Origin: Gigaspora rosea
Lineage: Eukaryota; Glomeromycota; Glomeromycetes; Diversisporales; Gigasporaceae
Direction: 5' to 3'
DNA length: 64,000 bases
Assembly (NCBI GenBank): GCA_003550325.1
Contig: QKWP01000599.1
Location: 86,103-150,102, forward strand
Shown one piece after another: positions 33,043-45,710 of the stretch. A program made the translations under genes and the position numbers. The notes under the pieces were generated by a model that saw only the letters and a list, made by a program, of their open reading frames with translations, searched no databases and was not told where the DNA came from. Positions within the stretch are counted from its first letter, which is position 1. Every line of letters starts with the position of its first letter.

Positions 33043-35066
33043 GTTGTGCTCTTTTTCGAGTTGATGAAGATCAGCATAAAAACAGAGGGGCTTGCGCTTT
33101 TCACCTAGTGCTAAGTAAGCATAATAATATCGTTTTTCTGTGGACATTGTAGGAATTTGGCTTAACCCACATATATTATAATGTTTAGCTATAGAAGCTT
33201 GATGCATACATGGCTCTCCCATTAGACTACATTCGCATGTTCCCAATCTTATATCTACAAGATACCATATATTTGAATTTCTACTACTTCTATGTCTGTA
33301 CACCAGTGAATTTGGATCCACGATTTCTATGTCATCTTTCATTCCAATTAACCACCTAGAAAGTCGAAAGTGAAGGGCAATGAAATTATCTAATTTGTTA
33401 TGAGCCACTGCCAACAATCTACGAACATAATAAAGATCCATAGTGTTGATAATGAATTGAAATATTTGTACCACATTATATGCATGGACCCGCTTGAAAA
33501 TGATTTCTTTCATTATCCTAATTCTAGCCTCAGCGATGTTGTTAGTATGATTATTACGAATAGGAAGCAGTTGTCGAAATGCGACAGCTCATTCATGACA
33601 ACGTTTCCATGAAATTTTGAAATGATTTTGAAAGGTTGGATATTTCTGATAAACACTGCTATTAATTAATTCTGAATATACAATATTAAGTGCAATTTCG
33701 GTTTTTAAAAAAAAACCATTTTCTTGACATGTTCAATTAGGGTTGCACAATCATTATTTTGAATCTTATGTTTACCATTCCAAAGCCACCTCCACATTGC
33801 CTGCAAAAAATGAAAAATGCAAAGAAGCAAAGTCGCATTTGGCCAAGTATATTGCAGTGCTACTTTTTCTGCCCTACAATTATCTGTCATGACTACCTGG
33901 GGCCCAATAACAGATCCCCGTCCCCCAAATGCTACTGATGGAATCATTTTTTTTACTATCTCTATCGCTTTTGTAAAAGTAGCTGCAGTTTTATCAGATG
34001 TAAGAATTGCTGCAAGTGGTAGGCTGCCAGCAGGTGTACTAGCAGAAAAAATTGTCAAGGGTGTATTAAGAACATCGAGCCCCGCTGTTGTATCCATGTA
34101 TACTAATTCTTTTTCTTCATGTAACTTATAACAGCATTTCATAAGATTCATTATAATGACAAGGATAAAGGGTTGTTCAGGGTTATTGTGATTTGATACA
34201 ATGTATTTTTGCATCCACACACTTTCTTTTCCATTAATATTAAACTCTGAAACCTCCTTTTCTAAACGACTAAACATGTCACTTCCATTTTGAGCACCTA
34301 TATGCTTGTCACAATATTTTTTATAGAGGTATTTAATATCATTTTTATGTGGGAATAAAGCTCTGTTAGCTAACATTTCTTCATTGTTTTCATATCTTAA
34401 TTGCATTTGTTCCCAATAAGTGTGATATGCGCTATTAGAACCATGTTCGATGTCAAAAAGCTTGAAGATTGCATTTTTTGTTTCAACAGATACAGGGTGA
34501 AAACTTGTAATATGACTTGATTTCAAAGGATGGTTGTGATAAAAAAATAGACAAACAATGCATGGATAGGAAACATCTTTTTTAAATAGCTAGATTTTTA
34601 TTGTTGCTGGACAATTTGTATCTGGTGTTCATGTACTTTTGATGTAAGTATTGCTTTGTTCTATTCTAGAGTCTATATCATTATCTATACTGTTTTCACA
34701 ATTAGCGCTTCTTCTTTGTTTTAGTTTCACATTGTGACTATATATACAGTAAAGCCATTTGGAAAGTATATAACGAACACTCTTGATAGTATGACCTTGA
34801 GGTTCTCGAATTGTCATTTTATGAAGATCCATAAATTGCTGAAGCCAAAATTTAACATCCTCGATTGTGTTAATATTTATGCGAAATTCACTTTTAAAAG
34901 GTTTTTTATAAGCACCTAGAAATTCATATAGCGAAATTTGTTCAATCGAGTCTACCAAATATTTGTAGTTTGAAGGTAATGAACTTTTTATGATAGAATC
35001 GAAAGTGTTTATGTTTTTAATATTTAAAGCTGCAGAATAGGATATGTTATTTAAAATTAGTTCCAT

Positions 35067-37721
35067 AATAAATTTTTTTTAATAACTTAGTAGGTGATAT
35101 TGTTACGATCAAGAAGACATTACAGGAGAGAAATCAGGGTTAAAAAAAAAAACAAACCTGATCTTAAATATGGGACCATGATATAGACATTATGAAATGA
35201 TCAACAAATATACATGAAAATGTAAATTAGAATAAAATGATAGGCAATTTTAACATAATGCAATATTCTGAATTTTACTTAGACCACTTACAATGACATA
35301 AGCTTCAAGCATATACCAAGAACCCAGGTGACTATAATCAGAGATACAAAATGGCTCCACAATAAAAACAATAGTTCAATGATCCGATTTGCATCTGTAA
35401 TATAGATGCAGACTTATTTACGTCACTAGTTACATCTCAATTGTGCTTAATTTTATAAACTGATTTTTTTATATATATAGGACATAACTAAGTGATGTCA
35501 TAAGTCTGCATCTATAATCTCAAAAAAGTGCAAATATTGAAATTATCAGACCAATGATCATAATAGTTAGTTGGATCATAATTTTTAAAGTATGATATTA
35601 AAAATTTATATTTTTATAGGTTTGATAACAAAGAATCAAGGTCTGTAATATTAATAATCTAGTTTGGTATGAATTTTTAAAGTCTAATTATATGATATTT
35701 TATAATAATAATTTGATATATAGTTTGAGGTGGGTTTTATTTTAATGTTTAAATTTGTATAAAAGCAAATTTATACATAAGCAGTACGTATGGAATCTTT
35801 CTTATTAAAATATACATTCATGGGTCCCATGCATAAAAGTCTACTTAATTGAATCAAAACTTTGTATTTTCAAATTTAGGATGTATTCCTGAAAACTTAA
35901 ACTAGATGCCCATTTGAAGTCTCATAGCATTCTGCTCCTTTGGCATGCTGTTAGTTGAGAATATCCGAGATATGGAAAACACTTTACTTTTGGTTCTGCA
36001 TTGGCTTTTTGTGATAGCTAAATCACTTGAAGAATATTTGTGAATGTGTTGTTACAATTTATTACACTTTGAGTAATGATGTATTACTATATGTTTTAAG
36101 AGTTTGATTCTGGGTAAAAATCTGTGTTAATTTATATCCTGAAGATTATTTTAAGTATCATTTTGTAGTGCTTAGCTAATATATTTAAATGTTTTTCATT
36201 GTTGATTATCGTAAGAATTATCTTTTTTTGGTCAGTAATAAGATAATTTTGATGCTAATTGTCAGCTTAAGCAAGTTTTTTTTTTATTTTTATAGAGCTT
36301 AATTGCTTAGGTATTCTTATAGAGAATTAAATATCTCGCTTACCATATAAGCGTAAAATAACGTGTTAATTAATTGATCTGCACATTTTGGATATGTCTA
36401 TATACATTATTTTTGAAATAAGGGTTGATTTTTTGAATCCAATATAGCCAATCTTTATAAATGTAATTAGGAAAGTGCACTTATGGAATGTGCACTCGTA
36501 GAAAGAAAGTGCATGTTAAGTGCACTTATCAAGGATGCACTTATGGAAGATCAACTGTATATGTATCATTTTCCAACAATGATTATATCCTACTGCGCAT
36601 TAATTTGAAATACCCATGGGCGTTAATTCGAGCAACGTAAACTATTTTTGAAAGATTCAATTTTCAAAATAATGCCAACGAGCATTATTTCGCGCTTATG
36701 CAGTACATTTCAAGTCCAGTTATTTACAGACTGGAATGTTTGAATTAAATATTAAAGTCTTTATTCAATATGGAAAGTAAGTAGGCTTTTAAGAAAATAA
36801 TCTGTATTGGAGTATATGTGAAATAGCTAAAGCTTACATTTGTAGAAGTTTTACTTCAAGAGTATAAATTATACCTCTGACTGAAGGAGGCAATTCATTT
36901 GAAAATTAAGAAATTTATTCAATAAGAACATTCAATTTAGTATATATGTGTCTATAATAAATTACTGAGCTGAATTAATAAAGCAAAATTAGAATTTATG
37001 TTTCAATAAAGCCTTTAGTACTATTAAATTTTTTTGCGAAAAATTCAGATTGACAAAGTTAGTTTATTTAAATAAATTCCAAATTTACTAATAAAAAAAA
37101 AAGAGCTAATCTAGTAATTTATTGTAGGTATGTATACGGATAATTTAAATTTATCTTTATTGTTTGCTTTGACAGTGGCTAAAAATCACTGACTCGATAG
37201 CTTTTAAGTTTTGTAACAATATGGCATTACAAGAATGAATGATCTTATCGCATATTCACTGGTGACTGTATTTAAAGTTGAACTATATATTGTCAAACTT
37301 TGAATTTATAAAAATAGAAGTATACAACAAATATTTGAACCTCTTCTATCCAATCAGATTAAAGCAAGTTCATACCTTGAATTATTTAAAATCCAATAAA
37401 TGCAAACTTATATTACGAGGCTTATGTATTCAGAAATGGACCACATAACAATACTATAGTATGTATAAATAGAAAATAACAGCTCTGTAATGTAGTTGAA
37501 TAATATCGCGATTGAAGCAGTCTTAGCTTGAATTATGACTACCAAAAAAGAATTATATCTTAGTTTTTAAATTATAATGCACTTTGGTATACAGTATATA
37601 TGTACGTACGTATTAGTGTTGATATATTGCTACTGTATTTCTTTGATTCTAATCATACAAAAATAGCTTTTTTATTTTTATTTTATTTTTAAAAATAAAA
37701 ATTTAATTTGACTTGTAGTAT
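35067..37721. other. Non-coding 5' side of MULE-B with small inverted repeats
   Basis: No convincing gene. Contains a foldback repeat at 35405-35513 (GATGCAGACTTATTTACGTC against its complement), a cluster of GTGCACTTA motifs in both orientations at 36470-36545, and a possible TA-flanked MITE at 36593-36703 with CTGCGCATTAATT ends. The rest is plain A+T-rich DNA. Confidence 0.45.
35405..35513. repeat. Foldback repeat
   Basis: GATGCAGACTTATTTACGTC on the left pairs with GATGTCATAAGTCTGCATC on the right; weaker pairing continues outward to about 35385 and 35530. MITE-like. Confidence 0.75.
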
Positions 37722-38105
37722 ATTAATAAGTTATAATAGAGCCATTACTATCTTGATTAATTGTAACATCTATGATGTTTAAGCCCAATTTATTTGAAGC
37801 GAAAGATAAAAATTAATTTGATATGTAAGTTATATATTATATATTTATGCATTACTGTTACACTATATCAAATTACCTGTGAACATCACTCGAATAGAAA
37901 ATTATTTGATGATTGTCACATGGCATAACTGGGCACAGATTCACTAATTGCTCTATTTAAAGACTTAGTTCAAGTTATCAAACAGGATCGCACACTTGTG
38001 ATTCATACTTATTTGGAAGCACACCAGCATATAATGCTGAATATTAAACTTTATTAGCATACATTAGTGCATTTGATGTATAATTGTTTTAGCTATTTGT
38101 AGAGT

Positions 38106-38300
38106 CAGCTGGTGGTTTCCCACCCATATACACGGACCGGCTGTTGCTATTTGAGATTGATGCATTTGATTAATGCATTAGATAGATGCATTAGATTGCT
38201 AGTGGTTTTCTACCTGAATAATACAGGCCGGCTATAGACATGGACAGTTGTATTCAGTGGGCCGAGTGCGAATTTGCTTCCTTTCTGGGGCCGCCATAGT
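38106..38300. repeat. 92-bp tandem duplication in a G+C-richer island
   Basis: Two copies, about 92 bases apart, share GCTGGTGGTTTCCCACC / GCTAGTGGTTTTCTACC and GGACCGGCT / AGGCCGGCT. The stretch 38100-38300 is much richer in G+C than its surroundings and is followed by AATAAA near 38330. It could be the end of a retroelement, but I cannot identify it. The short minus-strand frame at 38635-38384 next to it has no recognisable domain. Confidence 0.55.
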
Positions 38301-39505
38301 CCTTCCTAATATCTGTGTGTTTATATCTACAATAAATCTTTGTTATATTAATTTTCATGTAAATATACCAATTAGGCAATTGATTAATACTTATCTTCAC
38401 TCTGCACCTTCCTCAAACTGAATAGTAATTGAACCAGCTTTTTCTCGCTAGCATCTTGGCTTCCTGTGATAGTTGCTATTTCTGTTGACTTTACCATCAA
38501 CTTGAATAAATCTTTAATTGCTATGAAAATAACATGATTTATCAAAAATCTGCGGAATCGTGATACTATTGGAACATATAAGAATATTAGGCATTCGAAT
38601 ATTACCAAAAATCTGCAGAAATAGAAAGTTTTCAATCTTGTTTATTATTATAGAAACAGTTTGGGACACAAAATTAATATAAATATAACTTGAACAACAC
38701 GTAAAACAAAAAGGAATAGATTATCAAATCATGACTGATTATATCACGCTTAAAAAAATAAGTAGAAATTAAGATCTAAATGAAGTATTCATTTTTATTT
38801 GGTGCTTTTGATTTTACTTATTTTTTTAATTAAAATTGTTACTTTAAAAAGTTATATTGCGAAATTGGATCTGAAAACTTATTGAATACAAATTCATATT
38901 ACGGTAAGCTTGTCACAATGCATTGAAATTTATTAATTTAGGATGATAGGAAAAATATATTTTTTTTCTAAAAAAAAATATTGCATACATATATGGCATA
39001 CTAAACAAGATAAATGCGTTAAAAATTCATTAATTTAGACTAATAAAAATATATGGTACCTTTTTTTTTATTAAAAAAAAGTATTTTCTTTGACTTTTAT
39101 TATGTACTAAAATATTTTCCATGCTCACAGAATACTGCATGATAACAATTTATGCGATTATTAATTTCTATAATAACAATAGTAGCCTGCAATGCAATGT
39201 TCAATTACTATTTAAACTCAGGAAAAGATTTATAAAATTAGATTATCATGCTAAGTTAAAAAAGAAATTAATTTATATAGTACTTCATTTATTTATTATA
39301 TCATTCTACACTCTAGTAAAAACATAAAAGGATTGATTTAATAAACAGGTTTCATAAATCAATTATTGTTATTATATTTGATAAAAACTGGATTTGAACT
39401 TCAAAAAATAAAAATCAGAATTTTAATCCTCTTTTGCAAATCAATATCTGTTATTCTTTTTATATCTGGATATATCCAGATTCTATAAACCAGATCCAAG
39501 CACTA

Positions 39506-41181
39506 AATTTGATGCGCATTAACATACGTGTTTATTGTAAATCAACTCACAAACCCAATATGATCATCAAAATTAGCCAATTATAATAAAACACACTATG
39601 CTATATCAACGAAGTCAAATTCGCATTAATAGAAGATTCACTAAATAATAAAATATTCTGCATACTAATATTTTAAGATACAGATCTTTGTATTTCCGTA
39701 TTGAATTAGCAAATATTAACAAAGATAAAAATATTAAAACGATTAATTTAAAGCACATTTCTATTCAACATATTGAAATAATAATTAGGTAAGTATATAT
39801 TTAAGCTAAACCTTTATTTTAAAGTAACATTCTTATGAATTACTAGGATGATGGTTACTCAGTTTGTGTATCATGTATATGTAAGAATTAATTTTTAAAT
39901 TATTAAACTTACTAATTTAATAGATATATTTACGGAGGAGTGGTTTTGTTAGAAAAAGATCAAGATGCATTATTTTTTTTTTGAACTCATTCTTGCTTCC
40001 AAATTTCATTTTGATGAATTGTCAGAAAATTTTTTTCACTTCCAGAAAATGCACTAATTTCACTTATTAAGCGAAATAGATGAAAGAAAAATTTGGATCA
40101 TGTTATTAGATGGAGAATTGCTCATTTACTAACTAATACTAAAATTTGGTTACATGAAGACTTAATTTTAAAGACTACTTTACAGAATTGTTTACCTCTT
40201 ATCCACTATTTCTAAATGTCAGGTTAAGATATTTTAACAAAGTGAAATAGTGAAATCTGCTTTTATTATAACAAAAAATATAATAAAATACAGATTACTT
40301 ACTCTAACATGATTTACAAAGTAGGGTTCACCTCATATTTCATCCTGTTCTATTATAATTATCACAAAATTTATTATATGTCACTTTAATTTTTGCATTA
40401 GACAGTGATAAGAAAATTGAAGCAATAATCCATACAAATTTAAATTACTTTGTGTTATAGCATTACTATTATGGCATTACTGCATTATGGTTCAACAACA
40501 GCAAAAAATATGGCTTGTGTCATAACATATTAATTTGTAAAATTAATAAAATTAATTCTACCACCAACTATAATTACGCATATATAAAAGGTTATATTTA
40601 CATATTAGATATCATATGCAATATATAACTAAACCTTTATATAAATTTTTATATATAAATTTTCCAGTTATTAGACCAGTACTTATACAAGAGACCCGGG
40701 GGTCTATTAATAGGTTTTGAAATAAGTAAAATGTAACAGACCCAGGTCATTTATACAGCAGTTTACGGTAGGTTAATTTTACATAAATAAAATTAATCCA
40801 TAGATAAGTATTACTAAAAAAAAAATAAAAAACAAGATTTTAGGCTTTGAATTTTCAAGGCTGAACTCGAAGTTCCAAAAGTTGAAAATCACCTGGTTTA
40901 GCATAATTTATACAATATTTATATAAAATCAATGTAAAATCTTTTTTAGCAGATTAATTCTTTTACCTTTTCTATTGATAAAACAATTGCTAGAGCTATT
41001 TGGACGAGTAGATTTAGTCAAGCAAAAAATTTCATCTCTAATAATGAGCGATAGGGCCTCTAACTATGTTTGTTGTGAGACTAAATAGGCTCATAATTAC
41101 CATTAGGTAGCTCAGTACTTAAGCAAAAGTGATTGTTTGGTCCGCAAAAATTTATTATTTACTGTATTTATTCTTTATAAT
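39506..41181. other. No recognisable feature
   Basis: A+T-rich sequence without supported genes. AGACCCGGGGGTCT at 40691-40705 is a small palindrome standing out by its G+C content. Confidence 0.4.
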
Positions 41182-41258
41182 AAATAGCTTTTTTAGGTGC
41201 AGTTATAACCTTTAAAGGTAGGCCTAGGATCCAACTGTTACCGCCCTAAAAGCTATTT
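41182..41258. repeat. 77-bp foldback repeat
   Basis: AAATAGCTTTTTTAGGTG at the left and CCGCCCTAAAAGCTATTT at the right, with AGGCCTAGG at the centre. Confidence 0.6.
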
Positions 41259-42204
41259 TTTTTATATTTATAAAATGTTTATCGAATTTGGTCAAGAACT
41301 TATGAAAATATCTTTGATATAAAGTAAGTAGATTTTTTAGATATTTAAAAGTATATTATAAAAATTTCAGATCAAAAGGATCAATATTAATGAAGATATT
41401 TAGATTTTTCATTTACAACTAAATTCAGATTTTTCTTGTAAACAATTCTGGCACATAGGCTTTTTTCAGTTGTACATATTGTATAAATAAATTTGGGGTG
41501 CACTATAACACTTTCCCGATATAGTAGTGTAAAAATTCCTTATTTAGTTAGCCGATACAATATTAGGTAAAATAGTAAACGCTTAATAAATGATAGAATT
41601 TCTGAATAATTAGATTATTAACGCATTTAAAGAAAAGGCACAAACATCAACTAAATTTTCAAATCCAAATCAAAGAACTGAACTATTTTAAAATAACAAT
41701 TATTACAATTGTAAATCGAAAACAAAGGATCTTAATATTAAATTTGTAAATACATTTAGGCGAATCATATTAAAATAAGTTCTATTTATTTATTATGAAC
41801 CAAAGTGTTTAACTATTTCTAGCATCTAAAAATAAAAATTATGATATCGTTAATATTATTTAGATTACTATTTAGATGCTAGAAATAATTGACACTTTGA
41901 TGTGAGTCTGTATTACTAATTGTTTTTGTCCTTGTTTATTTAATACATATTTCAACAAAGAATAAAAATTTTATTTCTATGAGACCGTGCAGGTAGATAT
42001 TGTTAGAATAAAATTTTTTTGCATATTAATTAAATAATTAGAAATGTTATGTTATTTTTATAAACCAAACCCTAACTCCAACTCTATCGTGAAACTTAAT
42101 TTATTTATATAAATCCAATCCTAACTTTATCGAGAAACTTGATTTTGAACTCTTCATTAATACCTACCTAAATTTTTCTTTATTTATAACATATAGAGAA
42201 ATAT

Positions 42205-43383
42205 ATGGATTCATTTCAATTTCAATCATTTAATAAAGCATTAGATTTAATTGAATCAGATAATATAGAAATTAATCCATATTATGATGATGACCTTGAT
42301 CCATGTTACGATGATGAATTAATTGCTTCTATTATTTGTTATCGTTTAAATCGGCCATCCTTAGCTATAAACATACATTCAAAGTCAGATCATTGGTATT
42401 CGACCATTTTATTTAATTATAATAGTACTAGATTTCGTAGAACTTTACGGATGAATAAATCATCATTTTGGATGATTGTTAATAAAATAAAAGATCATGA
42501 AATTTTTAAAGATATTCCGAATAAAAAACAAAATCCTGTAGAAAAACAACTTGCCATAACTTTATATAGATTGGGTTGCAAAGCGACTATATGGGACATT
42601 TGTTCTAAATTTGGAATAGCTAAAGGTACAGTTCCTTTATTCACATCTAGGGTCGTTGAAGCTATCAAATTCTTAAAAAAAGATGTTATAATCTGGCCAC
42701 GTGGAGATTATCGACAAAAAGTTCATGAAGGTTTTAAAGATCTACATGGTTTTCAAATGTAATTGGTCATTAGACGGATCTCATATGAATTTATTTGAAG
42801 CACCAAGTAAACCTAATAAGGACGTTTATTTTACAAGAAAATGACGGTATGCAATTCACCTCCAAGCTGTTGTAGATCACCAAGGGCTTTTTATAAACTA
42901 CGATATAGGGTATTCAGCATCCATTCATGATGCAAAGGTATTTTGGAACTCTGGTTTATACCATTATAGAAACCAGCTATTTGAAGATAATGATTATATT
43001 TTGGCAGATTCTGCCTACCAAATTTCTTTAAATATTATTTCTTCATTTAAAAATCCTTCAGATTCGAGACAAACTGCTTTTAACAAAAAGCACAGTAAGT
43101 CTCGTGTTGTAGTTGAGTGTGCTTTTGGCCATTTGAAAAAAGATTTCAATTATTAACAGAACTATGAACAAAAAATACTAAAATAGCTACTGATTTAATA
43201 GAAACATCTTTAATTTTACATAACTTATTAGAAAGAGATGGTGATGAATGAGAAGAATCTTCAGAACAAGTTATAATGTATCAGATACAGTATGACAACA
43301 CTAATAATTCCCAAAGGTACCAAGCAATTAAAGAGGCAGGAAAGATTAAAAAACAAAATTTAATGGATTATGTATTAAGTTAG
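42205..43383 (+). pseudogene. PIF/Harbinger DDE transposase, one frameshift and three TGA stops
   Basis: Opens with ATG at 42205 and reads 185 residues with a helix-turn-helix-like segment ('ATIWDICSKFGIAKGTV') before a frame change near 42755. The next frame has 'LDGSHMNLFEAPSKPNK' (first Asp), 'HLQAVVDHQGLF', 'SIHDAKVFWNSGLY' (second Asp), 'YILADSAY' and 'VVVECAFGHLK' (Glu). So all three catalytic residues survive. In-frame TGA codons lie after 'YFTRK', after 'LLTEL' and after 'ERDGDE'; the frame then runs to TAG at 43381. The product would cut and move the element together with the Myb-like partner. The gene is recently dead, or the stops are sequence errors. Confidence 0.9.
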
Positions 43384-44335
43384 TTTAGCATTTGTTTCTT
43401 TTGGAATTTCTTTTTTGATTAATCAAAAATTTTCTCTCTAGAGATTTTCAAACCTTTTTCTTTAATTATGAATCATAAGAAAGTTGGGTATATCTGTTAT
43501 ACATCGCTTAGGAATTTATGTTTATTCTTAATTGGCATATATTATAATCAGTAGAAGATAATATTTATAAATATTGTTTATTATAAAAAATTTTTTTTTC
43601 GTAAAATAAAATATATTAAGCAGAATTATGGTTTATTTTAATATTTATTCTAGAATTATAAGTTTGTAACCGCATCCTTTAGTAGCTTTCTTATAAAATT
43701 AAATAGATTCAAATAATGATAATTTTAATAGAGTGACAATATATTATTGTCAAGAAACAACAATTTAATGTTTGATAAATAATTGGTTGGAGCTAAGGAA
43801 GCGATATGAAAGATTTTTAACTCCTTTACGAAATTTTCTAATATGTCCGATTCCTGGTTCACTGATCCTAAATTTTGGGTTGCGTATCCAAAATATGAAC
43901 CTAAATTAAGCTCAATTTTGGATACCAAAATTTTAATTAAAATGGCTTTTAATTCATAAAAATTTTAGTTTAAAATATAAAACTTCACTATTTTTATTTG
44001 TATGTCAAAAAATTTAATTACAGTAGTTACTTAAACGTATAAAGCTTCTTGCAATAGTTTATCTTTTTAATGTATAAAAGCTTATTTTATACAAACTAAT
44101 ACATCGGCATAAATATATCATAAATATATAATTAGATTGTGAGCAAAAATCACATATGGTATGGAAATTTTATCCTGGTTAATCATATTCAAGGTTTTTT
44201 TTCAATTTAATAAATTTTTAAAATGCAAAAGAGCAAAGAACTTTAGTTAAATTTGATATACGTCACATTTCCAATCGGTATAAATTCTAAAAATAATATT
44301 TATAATATGCTATATAGTTTTATTTCATACTATTT

Positions 44336-45206
44336 TTCTTGATATTTTAATTCAAGTTCTCTAACTTTTAATTTATAATCAAATTCCTTTTCCATTCGCT
44401 CCATTTCTAGCTTAAATTTTCATTCCTGTTCTTTATCAAATTTTTCTTTTTTCCATTTTAATTTTTCACATTCTATTCCTAAACATTCTTGTGCTATATT
44501 TAAAGATTCTTTTTTGGCTTTTTTCAATGAGTTTAATTCATCTAAATAAATTTGGTCGATTTCAGAAACTTTTCATTTTTTCTTTTTTGAAATGGTAGTA
44601 GTGTGATTTTTATCACTTTCAACAATCTATATTTTTTTAAAAAATTTGTAATTAAAAATAACTAAATTTAATTGCTTTTAATCAATAAGTAGATTTACTA
44701 TTACAGTCAACTCTCTATTTCGAAAATTCTATTCCTATACATAAAAATATCAAATTAGTTCTCAACATATGAATTCTTACCATATCATTATCAATACTAG
44801 AAATCAAATAATCAGGCTTTACATTCTCTCTATTGCCAAATAACTCGTTCATCTCATCCAAATATGGCCACTTGGACCTGGCTTTTCCTGTCTCTTCTTT
44901 ATTTTCTTTTTCAAATCTTGTTCTAAGTGACTGAATTTTTGAATCAACTTGCACACTAGTTCTATTATTACCAATATTAATTGCCGCAGCAGCATAGAAT
45001 TTTGGCTTGTTTTTATGGTATAAGTCAAAATTATCACTAAGAAAAGAAAGCAAAGCTTTGGTTTCAGAATCTGACCAAAATTTACTACTAGGAATAGATT
45101 TATTAGAATCTATTTCACTTTCGGTGCTATTAATTTCATTCAGAAGTTTATTTTGAAAAGAGGATGGCGAGCAAATAATAAATCCTGGAGTATTAATTTG
45201 ATCCAT
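44336..45206 (-). CDS. Harbinger Myb/SANT-like partner protein, two exons, with stops in exon 2
   Basis: Exon 1 runs from ATG at 45206 to 44781 and contains a Myb/SANT-like DNA-binding domain ('FWSDSETKALLSFLSD', then 'TSVQVDSKIQSLRTRF' and 'KWPYLDEMNELFGNR'). A donor ATG|GTAAGAATTC at 44780 and an acceptor ATATAG at 44627 define a 154-base intron. Exon 2 (44626-44336) is Lys/Glu-rich and likely a coiled coil ('MERMEKEFDYKLKVRELEL') ending in TAG. It has two in-frame TGA codons, one of them in 'DKEQE-stop-KFKLE', so the product is probably not made in full. In this superfamily the protein binds the element's ends and brings in the transposase. Without splicing, exon 1 would simply run on to a stop at 44715. 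Confidence 0.75.
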
Positions 45207-45599
45207 TGCGAAGTACCATTACAAAGTTTTTTGTTTAATAATATATACAGTTTACTTCTAAACATATTCATATCTAAATCAAGAATTCTATAAAATTTTA
45301 ATATTAATCTAAACCATTTGCATTTCCTATCGTTATTATTAAGCTTAACAAAATCATCCATATACAAATTGATACGTATCAAAAAAATTATTCAGAAATT
45401 CTATCGTTTATTAAGCATTTACTATTTTACCTAATATTGTATCAGCTAACTAAATAAGGAATCTTCCACACTACTATATCGGGAAAATGTTATAGTGAAC
45501 CCCCAAATTTATTATACAATACGTACAGCTGAAAAAAGCCATAATATATTTTTGGAAATAGAAAAATTCATTCATTATAGATATTTCTATGAGTTCTTG

Positions 45600-45710
45600 A
45601 CCAAATTTATGAAAATTTTTTTATTTTAATTCTACAAATATATAGAATTCAAATAAAAAATTTTTATTGAATTTGGTCAAGAACTTAAAGATATCTTTGA
45701 TAAAAGATTT
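45600..45710. repeat. Single unit of the hairpin satellite family
   Basis: Hairpin with AGTTCTTGACCAAATT and AATTTGGTCAAGAACTT flanking TTTTATTTTAATTCTACA symmetry and ending in AGATATCTTTG. A half unit (GAATTTGGTCAAGAACTT) lies at 41284-41301 on the other side of the Harbinger element, so that element may have inserted in or beside such a repeat. Confidence 0.75.

Larger units (their letters stand above)
31006..35066 (-). pseudogene. MULE-B transposase pseudogene with MULE and SWIM domains
   Basis: Starts at 35066. An N-terminal domain of about 145 residues is followed, in the same frame, by two nonsense codons (TGA and TAG between 34630 and 34580) and a Cys/His segment ending 'FYHNHPL' that looks like the zinc finger of these transposases. 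The main segment (34526-33705) has 'VYMDTTAGLDVLNTPL' and 'VVMTDNCRAEKVALQYTWP' with 'LLLCIFHFLQAMWRWLW', the catalytic core of the MULE family. A frameshift in an A/T run near 33712 and a TGA near 33600 follow. The 33513-33040 part has a SWIM motif 'CECSLMGEPCMH'. The gene is then cut by the hAT element and continues in frame at 31742 with a long Asn/Asp repeat region (31430-31620) and, after one more shift near 31355, ends at about 31006. Confidence 0.88.
30166..37951 (-). mobile_element. MULE-B, 7.8-kb Mutator-like element with about 230-bp TIRs
   Basis: Left end 30166-30405 and inverted right end 37722-37951 match over about 230 bases (both start GCAATTAGTGAATCTGTGCC). Flanks CCTATTTAA (30157-30165) and TCTATTTAA (37952-37960) are a 9-base target duplication with one mismatch, as expected for Mutator. 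A third partial copy of the end follows directly at 30411-30535. Inside is a MULE transposase pseudogene on the minus strand. Confidence 0.9.
30003..39505. mobile_element. Outer hAT-like element, 9.5 kb with nested insertions
   Basis: Ends TAGTGCTTGAATCCGG and, inverted, TAGTGCTTGGATCTGG. ATTTGAT occurs at both boundaries (29995-30001 and 39507-39513), offset by a base from an exact 8-bp duplication. GGATAT-type repeats lie inside both ends. Its own content outside the nested MULE is 30003-30165 and 37952-39505; no transposase is recognisable there. Confidence 0.6.
41495..45504 (+). mobile_element. PIF/Harbinger element, about 4.0 kb, two genes
   Basis: Ends GGGGTGCACTATAACAC and, inverted, GGGGTTCACTATAACAT, continuing with CCCGATATAGTAGTG and TACAATATTAGGTAAAATAG for about 120 bases with few differences. 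Similarity also continues outward for about 35 bases on both sides (GCTTTTTTCAGYTGTAC), so the exact ends and the 3-bp target site cannot be fixed. It holds a DDE transposase gene on plus and a Myb/SANT-like gene on minus, the standard content of this superfamily. Confidence 0.88.

Noticed and set aside
33817..34131. Plus-strand open frame of 104 codons
   Set aside because: Antisense shadow of the MULE-B catalytic core.
38384..38635. 83-codon minus-strand frame ending 'SLRKVQSEDKY'
   Set aside because: No recognisable domain, no clear promoter or partner exon, and it lies inside the decayed outer hAT-like element.
41100..41165. Possible tRNA gene (TAGGTAGCTCAGT resembles a D-arm)
   Set aside because: No B box or T-arm at the right distance and no acceptor stem.
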